Shown here piece after piece: positions 8,680 through 17,284 of a stretch of 64,000 nucleotides of DNA. The first letter of the stretch is position 1, and each line of letters opens with the position of its first letter. A model generated the notes under the pieces. It did no database searches and was not told the origin of the DNA. It saw nothing but the letters and a program-made list of their open reading frames with translations. Source of the DNA: Alteriqipengyuania flavescens (GTDB lineage: Bacteria; Pseudomonadota; Alphaproteobacteria; Sphingomonadales; Sphingomonadaceae); assembly GCF_030406725.1 (NCBI RefSeq), contig NZ_CP129107.1, positions 1,964,501 through 2,028,500 of the forward strand. Reading direction: 5' to 3'. Position numbers and translations under genes: made by a program.

Positions 8680-11123
8680 ACAGCGCCGCCCTGATCGACC
8701 TGACAACGCAGAAGCCGCGCGTCCTCCATATCGCCCTTGCAGCGGCGGTCGTGCTGACGGCGGCGCTGCTGTGGCTGGCGACGCGCTCGCCGGTGGTCGC
8801 GATCGCCTATCTGGGCGGGGCGACGGTGCTGGGGCTGGGCGCCATGGCGGCCTTGTCGCGGCGCGCACCGGTGGCGGCGGAAAGCTTTGCCGCGCCCGAC
8901 TGGTCGGTCACGGTGGCTGCGCTCGACCGGCCCGACTGCGCTGTCGCGATTACCGACCGCGCCAACCGGCTCGCCTGCGCCAACGAGGCTTATCGCGACT
9001 GGTTCACCGCCTCCACCGGCCCCGCCGCGCTGGCTCTGCCGGCAGGCGCTGCGGGCGAGATCGCGCGGCTCCAGCGCCTCGCCTGGCGTGACGGTCATGC
9101 GGCCGGGCGGATCGAACGCAGCGGGGAAGTGTTCGCCGTCGAACTGAAACGCGCAGGCCGGGCGGACGATCACCTGGTCTGGTGGTTCTCCCCGCTGACG
9201 AAGTCGGACATGGCGGCCGATCTTGCGGGCCGGATCGCCGGCCCTCTTGGCGCGATGCTCTCGGCCGCGGGGATCGAAGCGGCACTGGTCGGGCCGGAAG
9301 GGCGCATCAAGGCTGCCGCGCGCGGCTTTGCCCGCCGTGCCGTGGGCGACGAGGCGGCCACCATGGCGGGCGAGGATTACGCCGCCCACCTGCGCACCGA
9401 CGCCCGCGAGCGCATCTATTTCGCGCGCGAGGCGAAGCGCGGTGCGCCGCAGGTCCTGCTGCAGGTGCCGCTGGCGGAACCGGGCAGCGACAGCGCCGCT
9501 GCGCAATCGCTGATGCTGCTGGTGGATGCCGGCGTCGGCCTCGGCGCGTCGGCCAATGCGGACGTCGCCGGCGGCGCGCCGCAATTGCAGAACCTGCTCG
9601 AGGCGCTGCCGCTCGGCCTCGCCATGGCGAACCGCGACGGACGGTTCCTTTTCGCCAACCCCGCTTTTCGCCGCGCGATCCGACTGGGCGATGCGTCGCT
9701 GCCGCCGTACCCTTCCGATCTCGTGGTGCGGGAAGACAAGCCCGCGCTCGCCGATGCGGTGCGCCGCTTCGCGCAGGGAAGCGCCAGCAACGGCGACATG
9801 GCGATCCGCCTGAAGGACGAGCCCGACGAGCCGGTCAGCATCGGCCTTGCCGGGGTGCGCGGCATGGGGGAGGCGGCGGTGCTGCTTAGCTTGGCCGACT
9901 CCACGGAGGAAACGCGCCTTCGCCGCCAGGTGATGCAGGCGACCAAGATGCAGGCCGTCGGGCAGCTGGCAGGTGGGGTCGCGCACGATTTCAACAACGT
10001 GCTGACCGCCATCATCGGCTATTGCGACCTCATGCTGCTGCGCCACACGCCGGGCGACAGCGACTATGACGACATCCAGCAGATCCGCGCCAATTCCAAC
10101 CGCGCCGCCAGCCTGACGCGCCAGCTGCTCGCCTTCAGCCGCCAGCAGACCCTGCGGCCCGAAGTGCTCCAGCTGCCCGACGTGGTGAGCGAGGTCAGCC
10201 AGCTGCTGAAGCGGCTGATGGGCGACAAGATCACGTTCCGCGTCCACCACGACCGCGACCTGGGCGCCATTCGCGCCGATCCGCAGCAGCTCGAGCAGGT
10301 CATCGTCAACCTCGCCGTCAACGGCCGCGATGCGATGCTGGAAAACGGCGGGTCGGGCCGGCTGACGCTCGCCACCCGCAAGGTGCCGGCGAGTGAAATC
10401 CGCCGGATGAAGAGCGAGATCATCCCGACCGCCGACTACACTTCGCTGATCGTGGAGGACACGGGCGGCGGCATTCCGAAGGATGTGCTCGGCAAGATTT
10501 TCGAACCGTTCTTCACGACGAAGGAGCAGGGCCAGAAGTCGTCAATGGGGGGCACCGGCCTCGGCCTCTCCACCGTCTACGGCATCGTCAAGCAATCGGG
10601 CGGCTTCATCTTCGCCAGCAACGTGCGGGCCAAGGAAGGCTCGCCCGCAGGCGCGCGGTTCACGCTCTATTTCCCCGTCCACCACGGCGCCGCCGAAGCG
10701 CCGAAGTCGGACAACCTCGCCCCGGTCGAGGAAGAAGCCGAGGCGAGCGAATTCACCGGCGGCGGCCGCATCCTGCTGGTGGAGGACGAGGACATGGTCC
10801 GCGCCGTCGCCAGCCGCGCCCTTGAACGCCAGGGCTACGAAGTCGTGCTGGCGAGCGACGGCGACATGGGACTGGAAGCGATGGCGGAGAACCCCGCCTT
10901 CGACCTCGTGGTGACCGATGTCGTCATGCCGGGCATGGACGGCCCCGCAATGGCCCGCGAAATCCGCAAGCAGTGGCCGGATATGCCGGTGCTGTTCATG
11001 TCGGGCTATGCCGAGGAACAGCTGCGCGCCGACATCGACATGGCCGACATGCACTTCATCGCCAAACCCTTCAGCGTGTCCGCCATCGCCGACAAGGTGG
11101 CGGCTGTCCTCAAGCGCAAATAA
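8676..11123 (+). CDS. cckA: Hybrid sensor histidine kinase CckA
   Basis: The product is 815 residues with two N-terminal membrane segments (about 17-35 and 41-60) and PAS-like regions. A HisKA domain follows with H437 in GGVAHDFNN, then an HATPase domain with DTGGGIP and GTGLGLS, and a C-terminal receiver with D748 in [12 protein letters not shown]. This architecture and the HDFNN motif are those of CckA. CckA passes phosphate through ChpT to CtrA and CpdR and controls cell cycle, motility and, in sphingomonads, envelope traits. The ATG overlaps the stop of the DUF2062 gene, and a longer upstream reading was rejected. CpdR is also encoded in this window, at 26731-27105. Confidence 0.88.
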   Translation: MNSAALIDLTTQKPRVLHIALAAAVVLTAALLWLATRSPVVAIAYLGGATVLGLGAMAALSRRAPVAAESFAAPDWSVTVAALDRPDCAVAITDRANRLACANEAYRDWFTASTGPAALALPAGAAGEIARLQRLAWRDGHAAGRIERSGEVFAVELKRAGRADDHLVWWFSPLTKSDMAADLAGRIAGPLGAMLSAAGIEAALVGPEGRIKAAARGFARRAVGDEAATMAGEDYAAHLRTDARERIYFAREAKRGAPQVLLQVPLAEPGSDSAAAQSLMLLVDAGVGLGASANADVAGGAPQLQNLLEALPLGLAMANRDGRFLFANPAFRRAIRLGDASLPPYPSDLVVREDKPALADAVRRFAQGSASNGDMAIRLKDEPDEPVSIGLAGVRGMGEAAVLLSLADSTEETRLRRQVMQATKMQAVGQLAGGVAHDFNNVLTAIIGYCDLMLLRHTPGDSDYDDIQQIRANSNRAASLTRQLLAFSRQQTLRPEVLQLPDVVSEVSQLLKRLMGDKITFRVHHDRDLGAIRADPQQLEQVIVNLAVNGRDAMLENGGSGRLTLATRKVPASEIRRMKSEIIPTADYTSLIVEDTGGGIPKDVLGKIFEPFFTTKEQGQKSSMGGTGLGLSTVYGIVKQSGGFIFASNVRAKEGSPAGARFTLYFPVHHGAAEAPKSDNLAPVEEEAEASEFTGGGRILLVEDEDMVRAVASRALERQGYEVVLASDGDMGLEAMAENPAFDLVVTDVVMPGMDGPAMAREIRKQWPDMPVLFMSGYAEEQLRADIDMADMHFIAKPFSVSAIADKVAAVLKRK

Positions 11124-11187
11124 CTGGACATATTTCCGCAATAGCGGTTGGTTAGGCCCGTCCTGATATTTGGGAGGGAGGGCCGCA

Positions 11188-12669
11188 ATGAAATTCCGCA
11201 AGCTGGTGAAATCGGGTGTGGGCGCGCTGGCGCTTGTGTCGGCAGGCGCGGCGGCGCAGGATCCCGACTCGACCGCGCAGGGCGACGTGTCCGTCACCAT
11301 CTACAACGGCGACCTCGCCGTGGTGCAGGACGTGCGCAGCCTCGACATCGCATCGGGCCGCAGCACCATCGCCTTTCCCGACGTGTCCGCCCGCATCCGC
11401 CCCGAAACCTTGAGCTTCGTGGCCGACGGCGCCGGCATCGTTGAGCAGAACTTCGACTTCGACCTCCTGACCCCGACCAAGCTGATGGAGAAAGCTATCG
11501 GCCAGACGGTGACGCTGGTGCGCACCAATCCGGCGACCGGCGCCGAAACGCGCGAGCGGGCGGAGGTCCTGTCAACCGCAGGCGGCGTGGTGGTGCGCAT
11601 CGGCGACCGGATCGAGGTGCTGCGTGACGATGGCCTGCCCACCCGCGTCGTGTTCGACGAGGTGCCGCCCAATTTGCGCGCCCGCCCGACCCTGTCGGTC
11701 ACGGTGGAAAGCGCCCGCGCCGGCCGCCGCCCCGCGGCCATCCGCTATCTCACCCCCGGCCTCGGCTGGAGCGCGGACTATGTCGCCCTGTTCGACGACC
11801 AGCGCGGCACGATCGACATGCAGGGCTGGGTCACGCTGACCAACACGACTGGCACCACCTTTCATTCTGCCGACACGCTGCTGGTGGCCGGCAACCCGAA
11901 CAACCGCGGCTCGCGGCGAAGCGGCAATCCCGGCATGGTGCGCCCCGGCACGCAGACCGCCGAGCGGGAGCGGCTGGGCGATTTCTACCTCTACCCGCTG
12001 GCCGAGCGGACCACGATCGCCAACGCGCAGACCAAGCAGGTCGGCTTCCTCGACGCGACGGCGATATCTGCCAACAAGCAGTACGCGCGGATGGTCGGCT
12101 GGCTGGATACCGACCGCCAGCCGCAGCCGGTCGACAGCCGCATCCAGTTCAACACCTCGCGCGATGGGGGGCTTGGCGATGCGCTGCCTGCAGGCACGAT
12201 CCGCTTCTACCAGCGCGACAGCCAGGGCAACCCGCAATTCATCGGCGAGAACGGCATCGGCCACACGCCGATGGGCAGCCTGCTGCAGCTCGACACCGGC
12301 ACCGCCTTCGACGTCTATGTCCAGGCCGAGGTGGAAGACCGCGAGAAGATCGACAGCGGGGAATGGCGCCGCGCTGCCCAGTACAAGGTCTTCCGCGACG
12401 GCGAGGAATTCGAGCGCGTCGATGTCGAGAGGCCGATCGAATACTGGCAGACGATCATGCGCTACACCCTCACCAACGCGCGCAGCGAGCCCGTGACGGT
12501 GCAGCTGGTGCAGGACGGGCTGGGCGGCGGAAACTTCTGGCGCGACTGGCGGCTGGTCAGCGAGGACGTGCCGGGCGAGCAGGCCAATGCCGAGCGCCGC
12601 GTGTGGCAGGTGACCGTGCCCGCGAATGGCGAGCGGGTGGTGCGCGCGACTTTCCAGACCCGTTACTGA
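11188..12669 (+). CDS. Periplasmic DUF4139 domain protein (first of tandem pair)
   Basis: The protein has 493 residues with a signal peptide ending near GAAAQ. The body is predicted beta-rich, and the C-terminal half matches the DUF4139 pattern, with repeated NTTGTTF-type strands and a closing VTVPANGERVVRATFQTRY segment. The function is unknown. The ATG at 11188 follows the strong site GGGAGGGAGG, so it was preferred over an in-frame TTG 18 bases earlier. It is 11 bases upstream of a second DUF4139 gene. Both proteins share short motifs such as RTNPATG, so they look like paralogues from a tandem duplication. Confidence 0.85.
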   Translation: MKFRKLVKSGVGALALVSAGAAAQDPDSTAQGDVSVTIYNGDLAVVQDVRSLDIASGRSTIAFPDVSARIRPETLSFVADGAGIVEQNFDFDLLTPTKLMEKAIGQTVTLVRTNPATGAETRERAEVLSTAGGVVVRIGDRIEVLRDDGLPTRVVFDEVPPNLRARPTLSVTVESARAGRRPAAIRYLTPGLGWSADYVALFDDQRGTIDMQGWVTLTNTTGTTFHSADTLLVAGNPNNRGSRRSGNPGMVRPGTQTAERERLGDFYLYPLAERTTIANAQTKQVGFLDATAISANKQYARMVGWLDTDRQPQPVDSRIQFNTSRDGGLGDALPAGTIRFYQRDSQGNPQFIGENGIGHTPMGSLLQLDTGTAFDVYVQAEVEDREKIDSGEWRRAAQYKVFRDGEEFERVDVERPIEYWQTIMRYTLTNARSEPVTVQLVQDGLGGGNFWRDWRLVSEDVPGEQANAERRVWQVTVPANGERVVRATFQTRY

Positions 12670-12680
12670 GGGGCGGAACG

Positions 12681-14336
12681 ATGCGCCCCGCCGCGCTCCT
12701 TATTGCAGTAACGCTGCTCGCCGCGCTTCCGGCCGCCGCGCAAGAAGCGGCGGAAGAGCGAGTGTCCGTCGAGGCATCCGCGCCGCGGGATGTTGCCGTG
12801 ACGATCTATCGCGACCCCTATCGGGGCGAGGGCGGGCAGATGAACGCCCGCTTCCCGCGCGGCTTCGGCATGATCAGCGAGACGCGCACCGTCACCCTTC
12901 CTGCCGGGCGCTCAACGATCCGCTTCGAAGGCGTGGCGGAAGGGATGGTGGCGGTGAGCGCCATCGTCACCGGCCTGCCGGGCGGCACGATCGAGAAGAA
13001 CCGCAACGCCGACCTGCTCAGCCCCGCATCGCTGGTCGACGGCACGCTCGGCAACCAGGTCACTATCACCCGCACCAATCCCGCCACTGGGGAATCGGTG
13101 AGCGAGCCTGCCACCGTGCGTACCCGCGCGGACGGCGGGCTGGTGCTGGAAACGGAGGAAGGCTTCACCGCCGTGCGTTGTTCCGGCGTGCCGGAGCGGC
13201 TGACGTTCAACCGCGTGCCCGACGGCCTGTCCGCACAGCCGGTCTATTCGGTCGACACTTTCAGCGAAACCGGCGGCACTTACACGGTGCAGCTCAGCTA
13301 CCTGTCCAGCGGCTTCGACTGGCAGGCGCATTACGTCGGCACGCTCAGCGCCACGGACGAGACGATGCGGCTGGTCTCGTGGCTGACGGTGCTCAACACC
13401 AACGGGCAGAGCTTCCCCGATGCGGAGATGCTGGTCGTCGCCGGCGGGCTCAGCGTGACGAGCGATTTCCGCCGGATGTCGGAGCCGCCGCAGAGCCGCC
13501 CGCTGCGGCTGGAATGCTATCCCATCGGCAGCACGGCGCGCGGTTCGCCGGTGCCCTATTACGGGCCGGCTGCCGTTCCACCGCCGCCTCCTCCGCCGCC
13601 GCCACCGGTCGCGGCCCCCGCTTTCGAAGCTGATTCGATTATCGTGACCGGTTCGTCAATGAAGCGTTCGTTCGAAGATGCGACCGTGGGATTGTCGGTC
13701 GTCGCGCAGGAAGAGGAGCTGGGCGACCTCAAGCTGTTCCGCGTTCCGGTGCCGGTCAATGTGGCGGCCAGCGGGATCAAGCAGGTTGCCTTCCTGCAAC
13801 AGGATGCGGTCGCCGCATCGCTGCTCTATCTCGCCGACTGCGGGCCGAACGACGATTTCGACGACGATACGGACGAGGGCGATTACGATCCGCTCGGCAT
13901 GCTGCTGAAAGGCAAGAACGACCTCGAGAACGGCCTCGGCCAGGCGCTGCCGATGGGCGAGCTGAGCCTGTTCGAACCATCGGACTTCGGCCCGCAGCTG
14001 GTCGCACAGCTGGACCTGCGCGATTTTGCGCGCGGGCAGGATATCGAACTGGAACTGGGTGAAAGCGCGCAGGTGCAGGGCACTTGCGGCTATCGCGGCG
14101 ACGATGGTCCCTCCGACCGGCCGGGCAGGTGGACACGGATGCGTGGGAAAATTGCCAACGCCAATCCCCATCCCGTGCGCGTCCGCATTCGCCTCGCCGA
14201 CACGCCGGACCTGCAGGTTCGCTGGCCGGACGGGACGGACTTCGTGAAGGACGGCTACCGCGTCGCGGAGGTGACGGTGCCCGCCAATGCCACCCGCCGC
14301 TACGACTGGCGCGTGCGCGACCGTTCGGGCCGGTAG
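12681..14336 (+). CDS. Periplasmic DUF4139 domain protein with polyproline and TonB-receptor-like insert
   Basis: The 551-residue product has a signal peptide ending near PAAAQ and a beta-rich body like that of its upstream neighbour. It differs by an insert in the middle: a run of ten prolines at about residues 299-308, and then DSIIVTGSSM near residues 318-327. IVTGS motifs are otherwise typical of the N-terminal linker of sphingomonad TonB-dependent receptors. An acidic stretch (DDDFDDDTDEGDYD type) follows near residue 400. The function is unknown; a surface or receptor-linked role is only an inference. It is co-directional and probably co-transcribed with the first DUF4139 gene. Confidence 0.85.
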   Translation: MRPAALLIAVTLLAALPAAAQEAAEERVSVEASAPRDVAVTIYRDPYRGEGGQMNARFPRGFGMISETRTVTLPAGRSTIRFEGVAEGMVAVSAIVTGLPGGTIEKNRNADLLSPASLVDGTLGNQVTITRTNPATGESVSEPATVRTRADGGLVLETEEGFTAVRCSGVPERLTFNRVPDGLSAQPVYSVDTFSETGGTYTVQLSYLSSGFDWQAHYVGTLSATDETMRLVSWLTVLNTNGQSFPDAEMLVVAGGLSVTSDFRRMSEPPQSRPLRLECYPIGSTARGSPVPYYGPAAVPPPPPPPPPPVAAPAFEADSIIVTGSSMKRSFEDATVGLSVVAQEEELGDLKLFRVPVPVNVAASGIKQVAFLQQDAVAASLLYLADCGPNDDFDDDTDEGDYDPLGMLLKGKNDLENGLGQALPMGELSLFEPSDFGPQLVAQLDLRDFARGQDIELELGESAQVQGTCGYRGDDGPSDRPGRWTRMRGKIANANPHPVRVRIRLADTPDLQVRWPDGTDFVKDGYRVAEVTVPANATRRYDWRVRDRSGR

Positions 14337-14358
14337 GATACCTCCCGCAAATATTTTC

Positions 14359-14373
14359 GTTCCACTCTTGTTC
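14359..14373 (+). promoter_or_regulatory. SOS box (LexA operator) upstream of recA
   Basis: GTTC at 14359-14362 and GTTC at 14370-14373 are separated by exactly seven bases, which is the direct-repeat LexA operator of Alphaproteobacteria. It lies 78 bases before the recA start codon. The second half also forms GTTC-N5-GAAC with 14379-14382. Confidence 0.85.
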
Positions 14374-14396
14374 TTTTGGAACAAAGCAGATACATC
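14368..14396 (+). promoter_or_regulatory. Candidate recA promoter overlapping the SOS box
   Basis: TTGTTC at 14368-14373 could be the -35 element and TACATC at 14391-14396 the -10 element, with a 17-base spacer. The -35 overlaps the second half of the SOS box, so bound LexA would block RNA polymerase. The -10 match is weak. Confidence 0.4.
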
Positions 14397-14450
14397 GCTC
14401 ATATGTTGAAGGCCTGCCACAGGGGGTAGGCAACTGACGGAGGCGATGTC

Positions 14451-15512
14451 ATGGCTGCCAATCTCAAGCTTGTGGAAGGTAAGGAAACCAACGTGGACCG
14501 TCAGAAGGCACTCGATGCCGCACTCGCACAGATAGACCGCGCATTCGGCAAGGGCTCGGCGATGAAGCTGGGCTCCAAGGAAGCGATGAACGTCGAATCG
14601 ATTTCGACCGGTTCGCTCGGCCTCGACATCGCGCTCGGCATCGGCGGCCTCCCGAAAGGCCGCGTGATCGAGGTCTACGGGCCGGAAAGCTCGGGCAAGA
14701 CCACGCTGGCGCTGCACGTCATCGCCGAAGCGCAGAAGGCCGGCGGCACGGCGGCTTTCGTGGATGCGGAACATGCGCTCGATCCCGTCTATGCCAAGAA
14801 GCTGGGCGTCGACATCGACGAACTGATCGTCTCGCAGCCCGACACGGGCGAGCAGGCGCTGGAAATCACCGACACGCTGGTGCGGTCGAACGCGATCGAC
14901 GTGCTGGTGGTGGACTCGGTTGCCGCGCTGGTCCCGCGCGCGGAAATCGAAGGCGAGATGGGCGACAGCCACGTCGGCCTGCAGGCCCGCCTGATGTCGC
15001 AATCGCTGCGCAAGCTGACCGGCTCGATCAACCGCAGCAAGTGCATGGTGATCTTCATCAATCAGCTGCGCATGAAGATCGGTGTGATGTACGGCAACCC
15101 GGAAACCACGACCGGCGGCAACGCGCTGAAGTTCTACGCGTCCGTCCGCCTCGACATCCGCCGCACCGGCCAGATCAAGGACCGGGACGAGATCATCGGC
15201 AACTCGACCCGCGTGAAAGTGGTCAAGAACAAGGTCGCCCCGCCGTTCAAGCAAGTCGAATTCGACATCATGTACGGCAAGGGCATTTCGAAGACGGGCG
15301 AAATTCTCGACCTCGGCGTGAAGGCCGGCATCGTCGAGAAGTCGGGCAGCTGGTTCAGCTACGACAGCATCCGCATCGGCCAGGGGCGCGAGAATTCGAA
15401 GACCTATCTCGACGAGAACCCCGAAGTTCGCGACAAGTTGGAAGCCGCGATCCGCGGTAAGACCGACGAAGTTGCCGAAGAGATGATGACCGGTCCTGAC
15501 GCGGAGGACTGA
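14451..15512 (+). CDS. recA: Recombinase RecA
   Basis: The 353-residue product is a full-length RecA. It has the P-loop GPESSGKTT at 77-85, the Walker B segment [11 protein letters not shown], the DNA-binding loop [14 protein letters not shown] and the [16 protein letters not shown] segment. It forms filaments on single-stranded DNA, catalyses strand exchange and triggers LexA self-cleavage. ACGGAGG sits seven bases before the ATG. An SOS box lies upstream, so the gene should be induced by DNA damage. A terminator closes it, so it is probably monocistronic. Confidence 0.98.
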   Translation: MAANLKLVEGKETNVDRQKALDAALAQIDRAFGKGSAMKLGSKEAMNVESISTGSLGLDIALGIGGLPKGRVIEVYGPESSGKTTLALHVIAEAQKAGGTAAFVDAEHALDPVYAKKLGVDIDELIVSQPDTGEQALEITDTLVRSNAIDVLVVDSVAALVPRAEIEGEMGDSHVGLQARLMSQSLRKLTGSINRSKCMVIFINQLRMKIGVMYGNPETTTGGNALKFYASVRLDIRRTGQIKDRDEIIGNSTRVKVVKNKVAPPFKQVEFDIMYGKGISKTGEILDLGVKAGIVEKSGSWFSYDSIRIGQGRENSKTYLDENPEVRDKLEAAIRGKTDEVAEEMMTGPDAED

Positions 15513-15571
15513 GCTCGCTCTCTTCAAGCGGAGCCGACCCTCTCTTTTACCGATGGCTCCGGATAAACGGG

Positions 15572-15608
15572 AAGCCGGCGCGCGCGATCTATCGCCGCGC
15601 CGGCTTTT
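15572..15608 (+). terminator. Rho-independent terminator after recA
   Basis: AAGCCGGCGC at 15572-15581 pairs perfectly with GCGCCGGCTT at 15597-15606, and the T tract runs to 15608. It lies 60 bases after the recA stop codon. Confidence 0.85.
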
Positions 15609-15719
15609 CGTTTGGCGCATGCGGCCCAATGTCATTCCCTCCGCCGGCGCCGAGCCGACTTCGGCACTTTAATAATTATCAAATACTGCCATAACGGATG
15701 CGCAACGGGAGGGAATATT

Positions 15720-16346
15720 TTGCCGATACTGGTCCACCACCTCAACAACAGTCGCTCGCAGCGCATTCTGTGGCTGCTCGAGGAACTGGGCGCGGAATAC
15801 GACATCGCGCACTATCAGCGCGACGCGACGACCAATCTGGCCCCGCCCGAACTCGCTGCGGCAACGCCGCTCGGCAAATCGCCGGTGATCGAGGATGACG
15901 GCCGCACCGTCACCGAAAGCGGCGCCATCATCCAGTACCTGTGCGAACGCCACGGCGGCGAGAGCTGGCTTCCCGATCCCGCTTCGGACGATCACGTATC
16001 GTGCCTGGAATGGCTGCAGTTCGGCGAAAGCTCTTTCTTCGTGCCCGTCATGCTCAAGATCATGGCCGGGCGGCTGGGCGAGGGCGCAGCGCCCGCCATG
16101 CCGCGCATCGAACAGCAGCTGGGGGCGCACATCGCCTACATGGCCGAGCGCCTCGGCGACCGCGACCATTTCGTCGGTGACGACTGGACTGCCGCCGACA
16201 TCATGATGAGCTTCCCTGCCGAAATCGCCGTGATGCAGGGATACGCAGAGAAGCATCCCAACCTTGCCGCCTATGTCGAACGTGTCCACGCCCGCCCGGC
16301 CTGGCAGCGCGCGCGGGAACGCGGCGGGGCCTATTTCGGCTGGTAG
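15720..16346 (+). CDS. Glutathione S-transferase family protein
   Basis: The protein has 208 residues from a TTG start at 15720, preceded by GGGAGG seven bases upstream. An earlier in-frame ATG at 15612 was rejected because it would put recA terminator-proximal sequence in the protein. The thioredoxin-like N-terminal domain has HHLNNSRSQRILWLLEELG, the cis-proline loop GKSPVI and the glutathione-contact motif TESGAIIQYL. A helical C-terminal domain follows. It probably conjugates or reduces substrates with glutathione in the cytoplasm. The substrate cannot be told from sequence. Confidence 0.88.
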   Translation: MPILVHHLNNSRSQRILWLLEELGAEYDIAHYQRDATTNLAPPELAAATPLGKSPVIEDDGRTVTESGAIIQYLCERHGGESWLPDPASDDHVSCLEWLQFGESSFFVPVMLKIMAGRLGEGAAPAMPRIEQQLGAHIAYMAERLGDRDHFVGDDWTAADIMMSFPAEIAVMQGYAEKHPNLAAYVERVHARPAWQRARERGGAYFGW

Positions 16347-16373
16347 TCACGGCATGGCACGGGGGGACAAGCG

Positions 16374-17198
16374 ATGACCGCAGGGGCGGACTGGCGCGGC
16401 CGGGTGGGGCGCATCTGGGCGGAGCATTGGCAGCGCACCGACCGCAGTTTCGGCACGCTGACCGAGCGCCTCTTGCACTACACACGCGCGCTCAACTTCA
16501 TGAACGTGCTCGACGTGGGTTGCGGTGCTGGCGAGGTTTCGGTCGCGCTCGCCCGCAGCCATGGCCACGCCCGCATCCAAGGCATCGACTTGTCCGAAGA
16601 CCTGATAGAGGTGGCCCAGGCCCGCGGGGAGCATTACGCCAACCTCTCCTTCCGTGCCATGGACGCGACGCTTTGGGAAGACCCGACGATGGCGCCCGAC
16701 CTCCTCGTCTCGCGCCACGGAGTGATGTTTTTCGCGAACCCGACCGGGGCGTTCAATCACCTATCGAACCACGCGGCGCCCGGGGCTGCGCTGGTCTTCA
16801 CCTGCTTCCGCGCGCGCAGCGAGAACCATTGGGCGACCGAGCTCGACCAGCTCGTCGGCAACGAGCCCGGCCCGGCCTCGATCCGCGAGCCTGGCCCCTT
16901 CTCCTTCGGCAACCGCGAGGAGGTGGAGCGCATGCTTTTGGACGCAGGGTGGAGCGAACCGCAGTTCGAGCCGTTAGACTACGCCATGGTCGCGGGCTCC
17001 GGCGAAAACGCGGTGGAGGAAGCGCGGGCCTATTTCCTGCGCATCGGCCCGGCGGCCGGCGCCATTGCCGAACTGTCGGGCTCAGAGCACAGCGATGCCG
17101 TCGCACGGCTGGAACAGATGCTGCGCTACCACGAGGTCGACGGACTGGTCGCGATGGGCGCGGCCGCGTGGATCGTCACGGCCCGCAAACCGCTCTGA
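16374..17198 (+). CDS. Class I SAM-dependent methyltransferase
   Basis: This 274-residue protein has motif I VLDVGCGAGEVS near residues 45-56, an acidic IQGIDLS loop after the second strand, and a Rossmann-like core. The C-terminal half is longer than in minimal methyltransferases and contains a helical segment around a VEEARAYFLRIGPAAG-like stretch. The methyl acceptor is unknown. It starts 27 bases after the glutathione transferase gene and may be co-transcribed with it. UbiE/COQ5-like and small-molecule methyltransferases share these motifs, so no specific pathway is assigned. Confidence 0.85.
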   Translation: MTAGADWRGRVGRIWAEHWQRTDRSFGTLTERLLHYTRALNFMNVLDVGCGAGEVSVALARSHGHARIQGIDLSEDLIEVAQARGEHYANLSFRAMDATLWEDPTMAPDLLVSRHGVMFFANPTGAFNHLSNHAAPGAALVFTCFRARSENHWATELDQLVGNEPGPASIREPGPFSFGNREEVERMLLDAGWSEPQFEPLDYAMVAGSGENAVEEARAYFLRIGPAAGAIAELSGSEHSDAVARLEQMLRYHEVDGLVAMGAAAWIVTARKPL

Positions 17199-17284
17199 CC
17201 CGGGCGCCACAGCGCCGCGAAATCGCTTCGCCGCGTGCATCATTCGCCTTGTCGCTGCGGCAGCGATGACCTAATTCGCCAGCC

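Noticed and set aside
8568-10250. 560-codon minus-strand frame opposite cckA
   Set aside because: It is antisense to conserved kinase motifs and has no domain of its own.
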